From positions 1 to 27,206 of the forward strand of contig JBNGIQ010006285.1 of assembly GCA_049999765.1 (NCBI GenBank): a stretch of DNA of 27,206 nucleotides, written 5' to 3'. Source of the DNA: Phaeoceros laevis (taxonomy: Eukaryota > Anthocerotophyta > Anthocerotopsida > Notothyladales). The position numbers and the translations under genes were made by a program. Of the stretch, positions 1-9,850 are shown piece after piece. Numbering within the stretch: position 1 is the first letter of the stretch; each line of letters begins with the position of its first letter. Under the pieces are notes generated by a model, which worked only from the letters and a program-made list of their open reading frames with translations, did not search any database and had not been told where the DNA came from.

Positions 1-382
1 AACCGCTAGCTGAGGTGAAACATGTTGCAGGGACACACTTGATATTGTCAAGGGCGCTGCATACGTGCTGCCACTGCGCCGGATCTCCATATATGTGTCC
101 CCGATCTAACAGTGCTACAAGCACAGCTGGAGTTCTGGTCCTATGCTTCAACAACCAATCAGCTTTGAGAATTCCAACTGGAGGTGGAAGCCTCGCATCG
201 ACGGATTTCCTCTCCTTCCCCCCCAACATGGATACTTTTGAGAAGTCCGGAAGTGCCAACGTGTTTATTGGAGGCTGCTCGGTATGCAGATACAAGGAGA
301 TGGTTGAATGGACATCCGGCACACCAACCAGCGCTACCAGAGCCACCGGTGGCGTTCTCAGCTCTTCCGGAAACTCTTCCAT
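1..382 (-). CDS. TRAPPC11: TRAPPC11 (TRAPP complex subunit 11), N-terminal part, runs off left edge
   Basis: The minus strand from the ATG at 382 reads MEEFPEELRTPPVALVALVG, then PPINTLALPDFSKVSMLG, GILKADWLLKHRTRTPAV and GDPAQW. This is the conserved start of plant TRAPPC11 (foie gras/ROG homologue; Arabidopsis starts MEEYPEELRTPPVALTALVG). The family is a large subunit of the TRAPP tethering complexes that act in ER-Golgi and Golgi traffic. Up to 127 codons are visible without a stop. A possible splice donor (GTGTGT) lies at 38, just after LDNIK, so the last dozen codons at the edge may be intron. The first nine codons and the leader are duplicated in inverted orientation at 3284-3440. The gene is divergent from the CRR3-like gene. 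Identity is confident; the C-terminal bulk is outside the window. Confidence 0.9.
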   Translation of the reverse strand, partial: MEEFPEELRTPPVALVALVGVPDVHSTISLYLHTEQPPINTLALPDFSKVSMLGGKERKSVDARLPPPVGILKADWLLKHRTRTPAVLVALLDRGHIYGDPAQWQHVCSALDNIKCVPATCFTSASG

Positions 383-505
383 CTCAAAACCTAGCGATGA
401 GTTGCCAGATGCCCAGTTTCAGCAGGCGAATCAATCACTGACAACCATGTGAATCTGATAACAACTGCCCCCTTTCTTGACTCTGCTAGCCATCGTCAAT
501 CAGAC
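346..505 (-). repeat. Inverted duplication, donor copy: TRAPPC11 leader plus first codons
   Basis: Read on the minus strand this segment runs from GTCTGATTGA (505) through ACTGGGCATCTGG and GCTAGGTTTTGAG to the TRAPPC11 ATG at 382 and on to about codon 12. The same series of blocks recurs on the plus strand at 3284-3440 in front of the Bin3-type gene. The 60 or so bases around the ATG differ at only a few positions; the distal part is more diverged and has small indels. TRAPPC11 is taken as donor because MEE-PEELRTPP is conserved in plant TRAPPC11. Confidence 0.88.
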
Positions 506-1023
506 AGCTCGCGCGCAGCCAGCGTCAGGCAGTGTCCTACTTCCATGCCACGTGATCGATACCACCTACAACTCAAGGCAGAACTACTGGCTCCATCATT
601 CCCTTAGGTCCCCGCCAAACAGAAGCGAGTCGCCCGTAATCATTGCGCTCCCCGGTGATCGACGCTGAAGGGCAACCGAAGCTAACGCTGATCCCACAAT
701 GCAGTCGGATCTGTCGTGTGGGGCAGAGAACCAGAGGGAATCGAGACGAATTTTTGCAAGTCCCAGGATCCGGCACGACGGCTGTGCGAACCTCCCAATT
801 TAGAAAGTGGGCTGAATTCACATCGGAGGGCAGGAGGCATGATCCAACCCTAATAAACCCAGTCGCATTCGAATGTTTTTCGTGGCTCAGTTTGTCCTCA
901 GTCTATCTTCAAAAATTTGCTAGGTAGCCTTGAAGGATCGATCTTGCGGCTTGTATCCAGAATGGCTTTGCGAGTTGTTTGGATGTAGAAGTTGCGACCT
1001 GGGTTGAAGATCACGGGCTCACC
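383..1023. promoter_or_regulatory. Divergent intergenic region TRAPPC11 / CRR3-like
   Basis: About 640 bases separate the two divergent start codons. The part next to TRAPPC11 is its 5' leader (duplicated elsewhere). No conserved reading frame is seen; the short open frames here give unrelated-looking peptides. It presumably carries both promoters. No clear TATA box was identified. Confidence 0.5.
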
Positions 1024-1764
1024 ATGAGCTCTGCGGTGCACACTCTTCCCTTTTCGTGCCGATCCTTGTCAGGTGCTTGGCCCTCTCACAGAGCGTCGCC
1101 AAGGTCAAGATGGAGGGGACCAGCTCGAGCAGAACAGAATAGGGAGGATAAAAACAGCTCGAAACTGAAGGCCGGTGGTGATGATACATGGAGGCGGGCT
1201 TCCCTGACAGAACTGGAACAGGAGTTCGGCATAAAGCCCAAGGATCCGAAGAAGAGCAAAGTGCGGTCGGATGGTTCTTCTCGACCCCCGAGAAACTTGT
1301 CGCCTGAAGAATGGTACGACTGGAACTGGTTCTTCATCGTCGTTTGACAGGCACTAAAATTCTTCGATGGCTTGCATTGCCATCTGTTCTGAGGTCCTGC
1401 TTCAGTGGGCTTTTTTTGAAGGAAGGAGATCAACGAAAAATGGGATGACCTGGAAAGAGAAGCTCTGGGGATGGATCCTGAGAAGGTCAACAAATTGGCA
1501 TTAACGTTGCAAGAATGGGGTCAATGGCTGCTTGACAAAACGAAGGAAGCTGACGATTCTGGTAAGAGCTTGGGACGAGCCCCTTGTCCACGTGGTTGTT
1601 GTAGTTGTGTAACATTCGTGCAAGGCTGACCACAGCACGCTCTTGCAGACCCTCGCAATGTAGCTACGGGTCTACTGCTCATCTTCTCCGTGTGGTTTTT
1701 TCTGCTACTGGTATATGCGGGAGTGATCGAAGTCCCTATTCAGCTTCCTTTTCTCGAGTCTTAG
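1024..1764 (+). CDS. Chloroplast single-span membrane protein, CRR3-like (NDH complex) candidate
   Basis: Three exons, 1024-1313, 1422-1561 and 1649-1764, give about 181 residues. The start ACC-ATG-A opens an N-terminus rich in Ser and Arg (MSSAVHTLPFSCRSLSG) typical of a plastid transit peptide; an in-frame ATG at 979 would add 15 residues. A charged middle follows (ELEQEFGIKPKDPKKSK, then KEINEKWDDLEREALG). Next is EWGQWLLDKTKEADDSD, one hydrophobic segment (GLLLIFSVWFFLLLVYAG) and a short tail ending VPIQLPFLES. Length, single C-terminal membrane span and the tail resemble CRR3, a chlororespiratory reduction protein of the plastid NDH complex. That match is from memory and not certain. The donor of intron 1 (GTACGA at 1314) is weak; GTTTGA at 1340 is an alternative. 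The gene is convergent with NDPK1. Confidence 0.6.
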
Positions 1765-2098
1765 ATGCGTGAAGAGTGTTTGGACTCAAAATTACAGTCC
1801 CTCACAGGAGGCTTTCACTCATGACCGAACTTCACCACGGTTGGCCTTCCGTTGTACAAGAGAACGGAAGCATTCAAGGATTTGATTACGACATAAGGCC
1901 GAGATACGACAATGTGGAGAAAATCATTTGGGAATGTGGTTGTAGAAAAAGTGTGGAGAAAATCATTTTGTTACGGTGCTACAGGCCCGTCAAACGCTAT
2001 GCAGCTAATGACAAAATGAGAATATCCGTAGTAGCAGAAGAAAACTCTTCCAAACAAAATTATGCACCTGCAATCAACAGATGCGGGTCTTCCGAGAT
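1765..2098. other. Intergenic gap between convergent CRR3-like and NDPK1 genes
   Basis: The gap holds the two 3' untranslated regions. I see no gene. A short direct repeat at 1914-1968 is the only structure noted. Confidence 0.6.
1914..1968. repeat. Short direct repeat
   Basis: GTGGAGAAAATCATTT occurs at 1914-1929 and again at 1953-1968, a 39-base period. It looks like a small local duplication in an untranslated region. Confidence 0.8.
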
Positions 2099-3004
2099 CT
2101 ACTCGTAGATCCAGGAATGCTGAGAGCTTTGCCACTCCGTCACACCCTCCGGGAACCAAAGCGCAACTTCCTTCTTCCCACTCTCCACGCTGTCGCTGCC
2201 ATGGATCACGTTCCTGGAAAAACAGAAATCTATGAAAGTCCAATGCCGACTCACACTTCAATGGAATTTGCCTTTCATCTGACTGAGAATAAACCTCAAC
2301 AACAAAGCCACAGACCTGCCGATATCAATGGCGAAATCGCCTCGGATGGTTCCTGGAGCAGACTCTGCGGGGTTCGTGGCTCCGATGATCTTTCGCCCGG
2401 TAGCAACAACACCTTTTCCTTCCCACACCATAGCAACAACTGGTCCGGAAATGATGTAATCAACGAGGCCCTTGAAGAAAGGCTTTGCGGACAAGTCGGC
2501 GTAATGCTTCTCAGCAAAAGAGCGCTCAACTTTGTCCAGTTTCAGGCCTGCACCCCGGCATCGGTTGGTCAGCACTGCCTCAGCTAACTGGCACAGGAAA
2601 CTCCCTCCCACCCCTACAATAAAGCGCACAACGTACCTTTTAAAGTGAAGCCTTTCCTCTCAAATCTTGAAATGATCTCGCCGACCTACAGCACCAAAAG
2701 ACTCATAGAATTAGACTATCAGTTCTTCCGTTCTCATGATGATTCACTTATTCCGCACACCAGGACTGGTCCGTCCGCATTGCGATCTGCATGCAAACTT
2801 GCCGGGGATAGGCACATACAAGCTTTGATGGATTGAAATTCAGAAACATGTGGGAGTCAAGCCGATAGCAAACGAAGCGCACACAATGCCGAAGAGCAAG
2901 CAAACGCATCAACTCCACAAAAGTACGAGCACTAGGAAGAAGAAGCGTACCAGGCCCCTCTGCACGCCGTCGGGCTTGATCATGATAAACGTAAGCTCCA
3001 CCAT
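2099..3004 (-). CDS. NDPK1: Nucleoside diphosphate kinase, cytosolic type 1
   Basis: Four exons, 3004-2951, 2685-2637, 2547-2316 and 2213-2099, join in frame to 149 residues, the normal length of plant cytosolic NDPK1. The enzyme transfers the gamma phosphate from ATP to NDPs through a phospho-histidine. The order of motifs is complete: [79 protein letters not shown] and RNVIHGSDS, with the catalytic His at about residue 116, then a C-terminal WIYE. The start is chosen because an in-frame TAA lies just upstream of the ATG and no transit peptide is present. That places it in the cytosolic class rather than the plastid or mitochondrial forms. The gene is divergent from the Bin3-type gene, 402 bases ATG to ATG. 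Confidence 0.95.
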
Positions 3005-3406
3005 GTCGCTGGCTGTACCTTAGCACACCCGGATGGGAGAGTGAACTCGGACGACGGATGTGCAGAGCCGCAAGCTGAAAGAGCTGGTGGAAGAATAGGT
3101 CAGTTTCGTGGTTCGGGGCAATTAGATGGCCCGGGTTCTGGCGAAAAAGGGCGTAAAGCCGCTCCACAGGTTTTGCCAGCAATGCGCCGTTTCATTATAC
3201 AAATGCCGGTATTTACCTTATAAGAATAGGTATTAGAACCCTGCCCGGCTTGTGCCGGTGTCTGCGTGAGCTGACTGTCCGAAGTCTGATTGAAGATGGC
3301 CAGGAAGCAGATTCAAGAATGGGGAAATTTTCCATCGCTTTCGCTTGGTCGTTAGTGATTCTCTTGCGAGAACTGGGCATCTGGAAACGCAACGCTAGGT
3401 TTTGAG
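3005..3406. promoter_or_regulatory. Divergent intergenic region NDPK1 / Bin3-type gene
   Basis: This 402-base gap should contain both promoters. Its right third (from 3284) is the inverted copy of the TRAPPC11 leader, so the Bin3-type gene uses at least a borrowed 5' untranslated region. Nothing coding is supported. Confidence 0.55.
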
Positions 3407-3440
3407 ATGGAAGAGTTGCCGGAAGAGCTGAGACCACCGG
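3284..3440 (+). repeat. Inverted duplication, acceptor copy: TRAPPC11-derived 5' end of the Bin3-type gene
   Basis: The plus strand repeats the TRAPPC11 leader in order: GTCTGATTGAAGATGGC, TTAGTGATT, GAACTGGGCATCTGG, CGCTAGGTTTTGAG, then ATGGAAGAGTTGCCGG and GAGCTGAGACCACCGG. The start codon and about ten following codons of the methyltransferase gene therefore derive from TRAPPC11. Homology stops around 3440, after which the methyltransferase sequence continues in frame. Confidence 0.88.
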
Positions 3441-4912
3441 ATTCAGTCGAGGGAGTGGGGAAAATCAGAACACAACACGGAAACAAGAAGCAAAAGGAGC
3501 TGTTCATCTATGGAAATTATCATCGCTATTATGGCTATCGGGTATGTGCCGGGTTGTTTGAAATATCAAGTGTACACGTCCTTATTCTGTTCAGCAAAAC
3601 AGCAGCTGAGACTGGCCTATTTGTTTTGTGCCATAAGATGGTGACATGGATGTCCACTGCAGATTGGTAAGGACGAGGATCCACGCCTACAAGTTTTGCA
3701 GAGGGAGTGGTTTGAAGGGAAAGATTGTTTGGATGTCGGCTGCAACGAAGGCTACGTGACTATGCAAATAGGTGACGTATTCACACACTCTTGGAATAGC
3801 TGAATTTTGGTAGAGCTTTGTTTCCTGATTGCCAATTGATGGTTGTTTGTGGTATGTGATAACAGCACAGAAGTTCCACTGTAAAAGCATCACAGGCGTG
3901 GACATTGATCCTGGTAAGTCTCCCATTCGTCCTTTATATAATTGTTGGGTGTAGCTAAACAGCTGCCAGCGTGCCTATATCTCTTCATGGTTTGGCCTCA
4001 GGTTTGATTGGTAAAGCTCGTCGCAGCTTGAAGAGGCTAGTTGAAGGGGCAGATTCCAGTGCAGCTGTTGAAGATGGTGGTGATGCGTATTTGCCAGGAG
4101 AGGACCTTCTGGAAATAGTGGATTTCAGGACAGAGAACTTTGTTAAAACTCCTGTAAAGCATGAACTTTATGATACTGTCTTGTGGTAAGAGTTGTGCTG
4201 CTGTGGTGGTTCCGTTTGATACGTGTGCTAAAAGTGGCATATAAGCTTGTGCTCCTGCTTGGGCAACGTTGAATGGACATTTTGTACTTTCTGCCTTGTC
4301 ATAGATTGTACTGGATTGCAGCTTGAGCGTTAGTAAGTGGATTCACTTGAACTGGGGCGATGATGGGCTCATAAGATTCTTCTCAAAGATCCTCACCATC
4401 CTAAGACCGGTGTGTTGTATTCTCAATCTCTTTGTTTGTCAACTGACTCTAAGCATCGGAGTTCAAAAATCTGATGCGACTGTGGATTATCACATTCCCT
4501 TTAGGGAGGCGTATTGGTTCTTGAACCACAACCTTGGAAATCATATGCAAGCAAGAAGAATGTATCTGAGGTGGGCCAGCTTTAGAACTGGAACTTGTCA
4601 GCTCTATGGGCCTTTGTTGTTGTATGCTTGGTTGTATCGTCCTATAACGAAGATGTTGACAATTTCACCATCGCAGGTCGCTAGGAAGAACTTCAAAGAG
4701 ATCAAACTGAGGCCGGAGACATTTCCCGAGCTTCTGATTGAGAAGGTCGTGAACTTAGGTTGTTCAAAGTTTTGTAGAATGAGTCATCTCGAAGTGGCTG
4801 ATCTTTTTGTCTTGCATGCTTATCGCAGATAGGTTTCAAATCAGCGCAGGAAGTCCAGGTGCCAAACAGCACCACTGGGTTTAACCGGCCTCTCTTTCTG
4901 TACTTCAAGTGA
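3407..4912 (+). CDS. Bin3/MEPCE-type RNA 5'-phosphate methyltransferase
   Basis: Eight exons (3407-3541, 3663-3771, 3866-3913, 4002-4185, 4322-4409, 4505-4570, 4677-4745, 4829-4912) join to 260 residues with all phases consistent. The family caps small nuclear RNAs such as 7SK by methylating the 5' gamma phosphate with S-adenosylmethionine. The plant member is At5g51130-like. Signature motifs in order are [10 protein letters not shown] (36-45), the SAM-binding [12 protein letters not shown] (about 67-78), [42 protein letters not shown] (about 187-202) and the C-terminal [13 protein letters not shown]. The first ten residues ([10 protein letters not shown]) are not family sequence but come from TRAPPC11. 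The protein is compact, lacking the long N-terminal extension of animal MEPCE. Substrate RNA in this organism is unknown. Confidence 0.95.
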
Positions 4913-5314
4913 ACCCAAGTAAGCGCCCTTGCTGGCTCGAAGTAACTTCGTAACACTATAGACCTTTTTGAAATTTGAATGCAACATTTGTATTCACGGG
5001 TTTCCTTTTTACCCGCGCGGCGGATAGAAGTGGTTAGTCCTGCGGTGAACTTTATTGTGGTCGAAATTATTCGCCACTTGTCCTATCGTTCCACCTAGAC
5101 TAGGCTTTGGGTTGGGTTTGTGGTGCTCTACTCGTCAGCGACTTCGCAGTCCGAACACTGTGCAGGTGAGGGCTTTTCCTTGTGCACCAACCCGCAAAGA
5201 GGCTGCCTTTTATGTTTCTGCATTTCCTTGACGTACGTTGTAACAGCTAACGTCGTGCGTGTGTCTCAGTTGGTTGGACTGAGCAAAAGTGCTGTGCTGC
5301 CAGAAGAAGGGGCC
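4913..5314. promoter_or_regulatory. Intergenic region and HPR1 leader with a probable 5' UTR intron
   Basis: After the Bin3-type stop comes its 3' region, then the HPR1 promoter and leader. A likely 5' UTR intron runs from GTGAGG at 5166 to the CAG ending at 5269. It explains why the open frame from an ATG at 5120 does not look like protein before residue 65. Confidence 0.5.
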
Positions 5315-6496
5315 ATGGCTGGGTTTAAGCAGCTGGCGACGGAGGTGCACAATGCGGGAGGCAGGTTTAGAGTGGTGAGCACCAAGGAGATGCCGGGAAC
5401 CCGGTGGATCAAGGAGTTGGTGGACGCGGGATGCCGAGTGGAGGTTTGCACCGAGAAGAAGACGATTCTGAGCGTGGATGATGTGTTAAAGCTGATCGGA
5501 ACGCGATGCGATGGCGTGATTGGTCAATTAACAGAGGACTGGGGAGAGACATTGTTTTCTGCTCTGCGGAAGGCTGGAGGTCACGCTTTCAGCAACATGG
5601 CTGTAGGGTACAACAATGTGGACGTGGATGCTGCTACCAGGAACGCAATCTCTGTTGGAAACACGCCCGGCGTGCTCACGGAAACGACTGCAGAGCTGGC
5701 AGCGTCTCTGACCTTGGCAACGGCCAGGAGGATTGTGGAAGCCGACGGCTTCATGAGGGCCGGGAAGTATGAGGGATGGCTGCCGACTTTGTTCGTCGGC
5801 AACCTGCTCAAGGGCCAGACCGTGGGAATCATCGGAGCCGGAAGGATTGGTTCCGCTTACGCCCGGATGATGGTGGAAGGCTTCAAGATGAATGTGGTGT
5901 ACTACGACTTGTATCAGTCCAGCCGGCTGGAGAGCTTCGTCACTGCCTACGGAAAGTTCCTCCAGAGCCAGGGGGAAGCTCCGGTGACCTGGAAGCGGGC
6001 GGGGAGCGTGGAGGATGTGCTGCGGGAGGCGGACGTGGTGAGCCTGCACCCCGTGCTGGATAAGACTACCTATCACCTCATCAACAAGGAGCGGCTGGCA
6101 CTGATGAAGAAGGAAGCCATACTGGTGAACGCAAGCCGGGGTCCCGTGGTAGACGAGGCTGCGCTGGTGGAGCATCTTAGGGCCAATCCTTCGTTCAGGG
6201 CAGGACTGGACGTGTTTGAAGACGAGCCATACATGAAGCCTGGTCTGGCGGAGCTGGAGAATGTCGTGATAGTGCCGCACATCGCCTCAGCTTCCAAGTG
6301 GACCAGGGAAGGCATGGCAACTCTTGCTGCGCAGAATGTGGCCGGTAGGCTGCGGGGGTTCCCCGTGTGGCCCAATGCCAACGACGTTGCCCCGTTTTTG
6401 GACCCCTGGGCTGCAACCCCTGCTGCCTCTCCCAGCATCGTCAATGCCAAAGCTTTGAATCTCCCGACAGGTACAGCAAGTGCTTCCAGGCTCTGA
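5315..6496 (+). CDS. HPR1: Peroxisomal NADH-dependent hydroxypyruvate reductase
   Basis: One uninterrupted frame of 393 residues. HPR1 reduces hydroxypyruvate to glycerate in photorespiration, in the peroxisome. Residues are almost colinear with plant HPR1 (386 in Arabidopsis): FRVVSTKEMPGTRWI, ILSVDDVLKLIG, GVIGQLTEDWGETLFSAL, NMAVGYNNVDVDAA, GNTPGVLTETTAELAAS, the NAD-binding GAGRIGSAYARM (174-185), and the D-2-hydroxyacid dehydrogenase residues Arg275 (SRGP), Glu304 (EDEP) and His322 (PHIASAS). The C-terminus SIVNAKALNLP is followed by seven extra residues and ends in SRL, a plausible PTS1. The ATG at 5315 (GGCC-ATG-G) matches the family start; the frame is open upstream to 5120, but that stretch looks like leader and intron. 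Lack of coding introns contrasts with the neighbours. Confidence 0.96.
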   Translation: MAGFKQLATEVHNAGGRFRVVSTKEMPGTRWIKELVDAGCRVEVCTEKKTILSVDDVLKLIGTRCDGVIGQLTEDWGETLFSALRKAGGHAFSNMAVGYNNVDVDAATRNAISVGNTPGVLTETTAELAASLTLATARRIVEADGFMRAGKYEGWLPTLFVGNLLKGQTVGIIGAGRIGSAYARMMVEGFKMNVVYYDLYQSSRLESFVTAYGKFLQSQGEAPVTWKRAGSVEDVLREADVVSLHPVLDKTTYHLINKERLALMKKEAILVNASRGPVVDEAALVEHLRANPSFRAGLDVFEDEPYMKPGLAELENVVIVPHIASASKWTREGMATLAAQNVAGRLRGFPVWPNANDVAPFLDPWAATPAASPSIVNAKALNLPTGTASASRL

Positions 6497-6699
6497 CTCT
6501 GGGGACTCAAGTCTGCGCCCGTGTTCTGAATGTAACAAAGTCATCACTCCTGTAAAAAATGTTTGTGTTATTCTCAAGCATTGAAAATTTTAGGATTGTC
6601 TGCAGTGGGCTTGCTTTGGGATGGAGGATAGTTTATCGTGCTTGGTGTAAAGACCGCACGTGGAAGACTCTCTCTACCAGCTGGGTGGTCTCTGAGGTT

Positions 6700-9600
6700 T
6701 TAGAATCCTCTATCCGACCGTAGAGGGCTCCCGACAGGCCTTGGAATCCCAGGGACCTTTCTGAGATGGACGTCGGGTGGGGGGACTGGAGGTGGGGCGT
6801 CTTTAGAAGCTCGCTTCTTCTTCCTGGCTAGAAATGTGCGCAAAGCTGGACCTAGCTTCTCATTCGCCTTGATCACGACGAGGAACAAGACACGGTACAG
6901 AAAGATTTGCACAACGAGAATGCCAAGATTGAGCCACTTGTCACGGGAGAAAGACACCTGGAATGTTTCCCGCAAGATCTGCTCCCCGGGTATGAGTTGC
7001 TGGTTTTCTGGATAGTCTTTCGGCCTAAAGCTGAGACCCAGGAAGTCGTTCTCGAACAGTCCCTACGGATATGCAAACAACGCACATGCATACATGAGTA
7101 CTAAACTCCTTGCTCTATGACCTGAGCAGGACAAAGAGGGAAAGAAGACTCAGGAAATTCGTTCACCTGAAAACCGTAGGTGTGGAAAGCCATGTAGGAG
7201 ACAGGGTAACGCCAGACTGGCTTGGGGATGTCAGCAGGCAAGCGGTAGAAACCACTGTTGATCATGTAGACACCCTGCAAAGCACAGGCATCGGGAAATA
7301 TGCAGTAGGGACAGTATGCCCTGGTTGGGAACACCAAATCAGAGCAGGATAGTTCACAGGTTTCAAGAGAGTTGCGTTGTGCACGATGCACACCTGAATG
7401 CCAGCTCCCACCAGGATGCCCACCAGGAAGTTGGGGACGACGCTTGCTATAGCCATCATCAGGCCCTCTACGGCGGATGTAGTTGCGAAGATGATCAAGA
7501 TGAAGTAGAGATAGTGAACGAATCCTGGATGGAGCCCTGCCGAAAAGTACAATGCGGTTCCTGACACCACAGATGTTAGAGCCAGGAATGGTATGGATGC
7601 CAGGGAGTTGCTGATGACAAAAGCTGTCACGCCATAGTGCCCGTTGAGCCTCTCTCGAGTGAACACCTGAGCAGCAGCGGTTCTTCTTAAGCATCACGTG
7701 GTTTACCATTGTTCTCAAGGAGCGAAAGTTCTTGGCAGGAAGTCATGGCATGGAAGGCAACAGACTGAATTCCTGATCATGCATCTGACCTTCATCTCCT
7801 CCACGAACGAAGGGAAGCTCCCCATAGACATGAAGGTGAGGAAGGCAACGACGAATGACAAGCAGAAGGCTCGTTGCTGCATACACCAAAGTGCAGCCGG
7901 TCAGACCAGCCATCTCCAAAGCTCTACAGCCTTTCTCGAGAAGTTGCAGGATCTAGCTTGTAGCAAGTGACATCTGGCATGCACAAATAAGCAAGTTGCA
8001 GGTCACCTGAATAGAGTCGTAGTCTTCACCCACTTCGAAGTAAACAGTCCCGACAGTGAGGCACAGCGAAGTATACACGACCAGGCGAAGCCAGTAGTAT
8101 CCGACGTCCCTTTTCATGTTGAGGGTTGATCTTCGGGTGAGAATGACGGTCTGTACCAGGGCACTCGCTGCGGTTCCTGACGGCTCCAGCAACCTGCCAT
8201 CCTTCAGATCCATGGAGACAGCCACCATTTAGTATATCGGTGTGTGCAAGGATTATAAGGTCTTCCAGTGTGTGCACCACTGACCATGTGTGAGATCTCT
8301 TGGGCCTTTTTGTCAGCAATCAAGGCGAACTCTGAGGTTTTGTAGTCGTTGACAAGGATTTCCACCCGTTCAGCTGTGGACATGACATTCAAAGAACCTG
8401 CTTTCTCGACATCGCCCTGGTAGGTACCATACCAGTTCAAGCATTCATGATCAGACACTACTATATTTGGGAAAGCCTTGCACACCAGATGTGTGCTTGC
8501 AAGCTTAGCAAACCCACCTTGATGAATTTCGGAGAGCCTCCAAGTGCAGCAGTGACTCTGTCGAAGTCTGAGTTGATTGCACGAAGGAAGTGGTCAGCGG
8601 GGTTCCTCCACTGGGGACAGGGGATGCCGGAATCCACAAAATGCTGCAGCTCATCACTCACAAGAGATTTTTTTAAGCAGCTAGCTTGGAATTCAGGGGA
8701 GTAGGTGACTTCCAACACAGGACAAGTGCTACATAGCACGGGAATGCGTCCAAAGAGTTAGTCTACCTGATGAGCTTTCAATGCGGCACCGAAGTAGGCA
8801 GTTCTCCCTCCCGAAAGAAGGCACAAGTTGTCAAAAAGCTCGAAAACCTCGCTGCTGGGCTGGTGAAAGGACGCAATGACGGTGCGACCATCCCGAGCCA
8901 GATTCCGTAATGTAGTTGTGACGAAGAAGGCAGCAGCGCTGCAAAATTTCCACACCGCTCGAGCTGTGGGCATATGCATGCTCGGTCGGTAACTAAAGGA
9001 GAATTGTGCTAGCTAGAAATGTATGCACAAAGAGCTCTGAAGGTGTTCGATAATGTATACCTGTCAAGGCCACTGGTAGGCTCATCGAGGAACAGCAGGC
9101 GAGGCTTGGTGAGAAGCTCCAAAGCAACGCTCACTCTTCTTCGCTCCCCCCCGCTGATGCCCTTCAAATGCCAGTTCCCAATCGCAGTGTGGGCAGCATC
9201 CCTCAATCCCATCTCCGCGATCGTGTTGTCCACCACCTCCATTTTTTCCCTTCTGGACATGCTGTCGGGCAGCCTGAAGAAAGCTGTGAAGGTGACTGTC
9301 TCGTGCACGGTCAGCGTTCCCAGCAATGTGTCATCCTGGGTCACATAAGCCTGCAAACACCCGACGAGGGACCGGAATTTAGCTTCTCACTCCTACAGGC
9401 CACCCCTGGAGGTGATCTCGGAAATGTTGATGCGTGGTGAGTTCATCAGAGATTTACCGCAACGCCGAACGCCAGTGTCTGCTTCCTCCCGTTGAGGAAG
9501 ATCTCACCAGTTTGTGTACAATTCTTGGACAGTCTCCCTACTCCAGATGCATAAATTTCCACAATCATCCATTGCCCATTGCACCCCTGACGCCACCCAT

Positions 9601-9850
9601 TAAGCTACCGAAAGAAACAAGGATCTACAAGGCCCCATGAAACAAAAAAATCCCAACCTGCGAGGGCGTCAAGAAGCGTGGATTTTCCGGAGCCTGAAGG
9701 TCCCAAAATGGCAGTAATGTTGCCAGGTTCCGCATACCCTGTCAGTCCATCCAACAAGCAGCTCGTTCTGGTACCCAAAGAAGCGGCAACTCTCAAATCC
9801 TTCCAAGCCAGATGGGCACCAGCCAGGCTGAGCATTTCCACCCGCGCCAT
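6700..9850 (-). CDS. ABCG half-size transporter, ABCG11-like (cuticular lipid exporter clade)
   Basis: Eleven exons (9850-9658, 9537-9458, 9350-9061, 8938-8767, 8643-8518, 8416-8285, 8201-8007, 7876-7790, 7666-7394, 7274-7167, 7062-6700) give 672 residues in WBC order, nucleotide domain first. Walker [10 protein letters not shown] (50-58), signature GISGGERRR (about 155-163), Walker [13 protein letters not shown] and the H-loop His in [15 protein letters not shown] are intact. The membrane half includes [71 protein letters not shown] and a last span near 596-617. These match the ABCG11/ABCG12 clade, which exports cutin and wax precursors at the plasma membrane as dimers. That substrate is inferred. 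The tail is Pro-rich. Start: ACC-ATG-G; an in-frame extension upstream lacks a Met. The N-terminus is shorter than in Arabidopsis ABCG11. Confidence 0.93.

Noticed and set aside
15-452. 145-codon plus-strand frame at the left edge
   Set aside because: The minus strand here is TRAPPC11, matched over more than 100 residues; the plus frame is a shadow that extends into the leader.
2081-2587. 168-codon plus-strand frame
   Set aside because: Antisense to NDPK1 exons and introns, which give a complete family match on the minus strand.
2748-3182. 144-codon minus-strand frame
   Set aside because: It overlaps NDPK1 exon 1 in a different frame and runs through intron 1; no homology is apparent.
5120-5314. 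N-terminal extension of HPR1 by 65 residues
   Set aside because: It crosses a likely 5' UTR intron (5166-5269) and does not resemble HPR1 or a targeting peptide; the family start is at 5315.
5528-6280. 250-codon minus-strand frame inside HPR1
   Set aside because: Antisense shadow of a GC-rich, strongly conserved coding exon; the peptide shows no family features.
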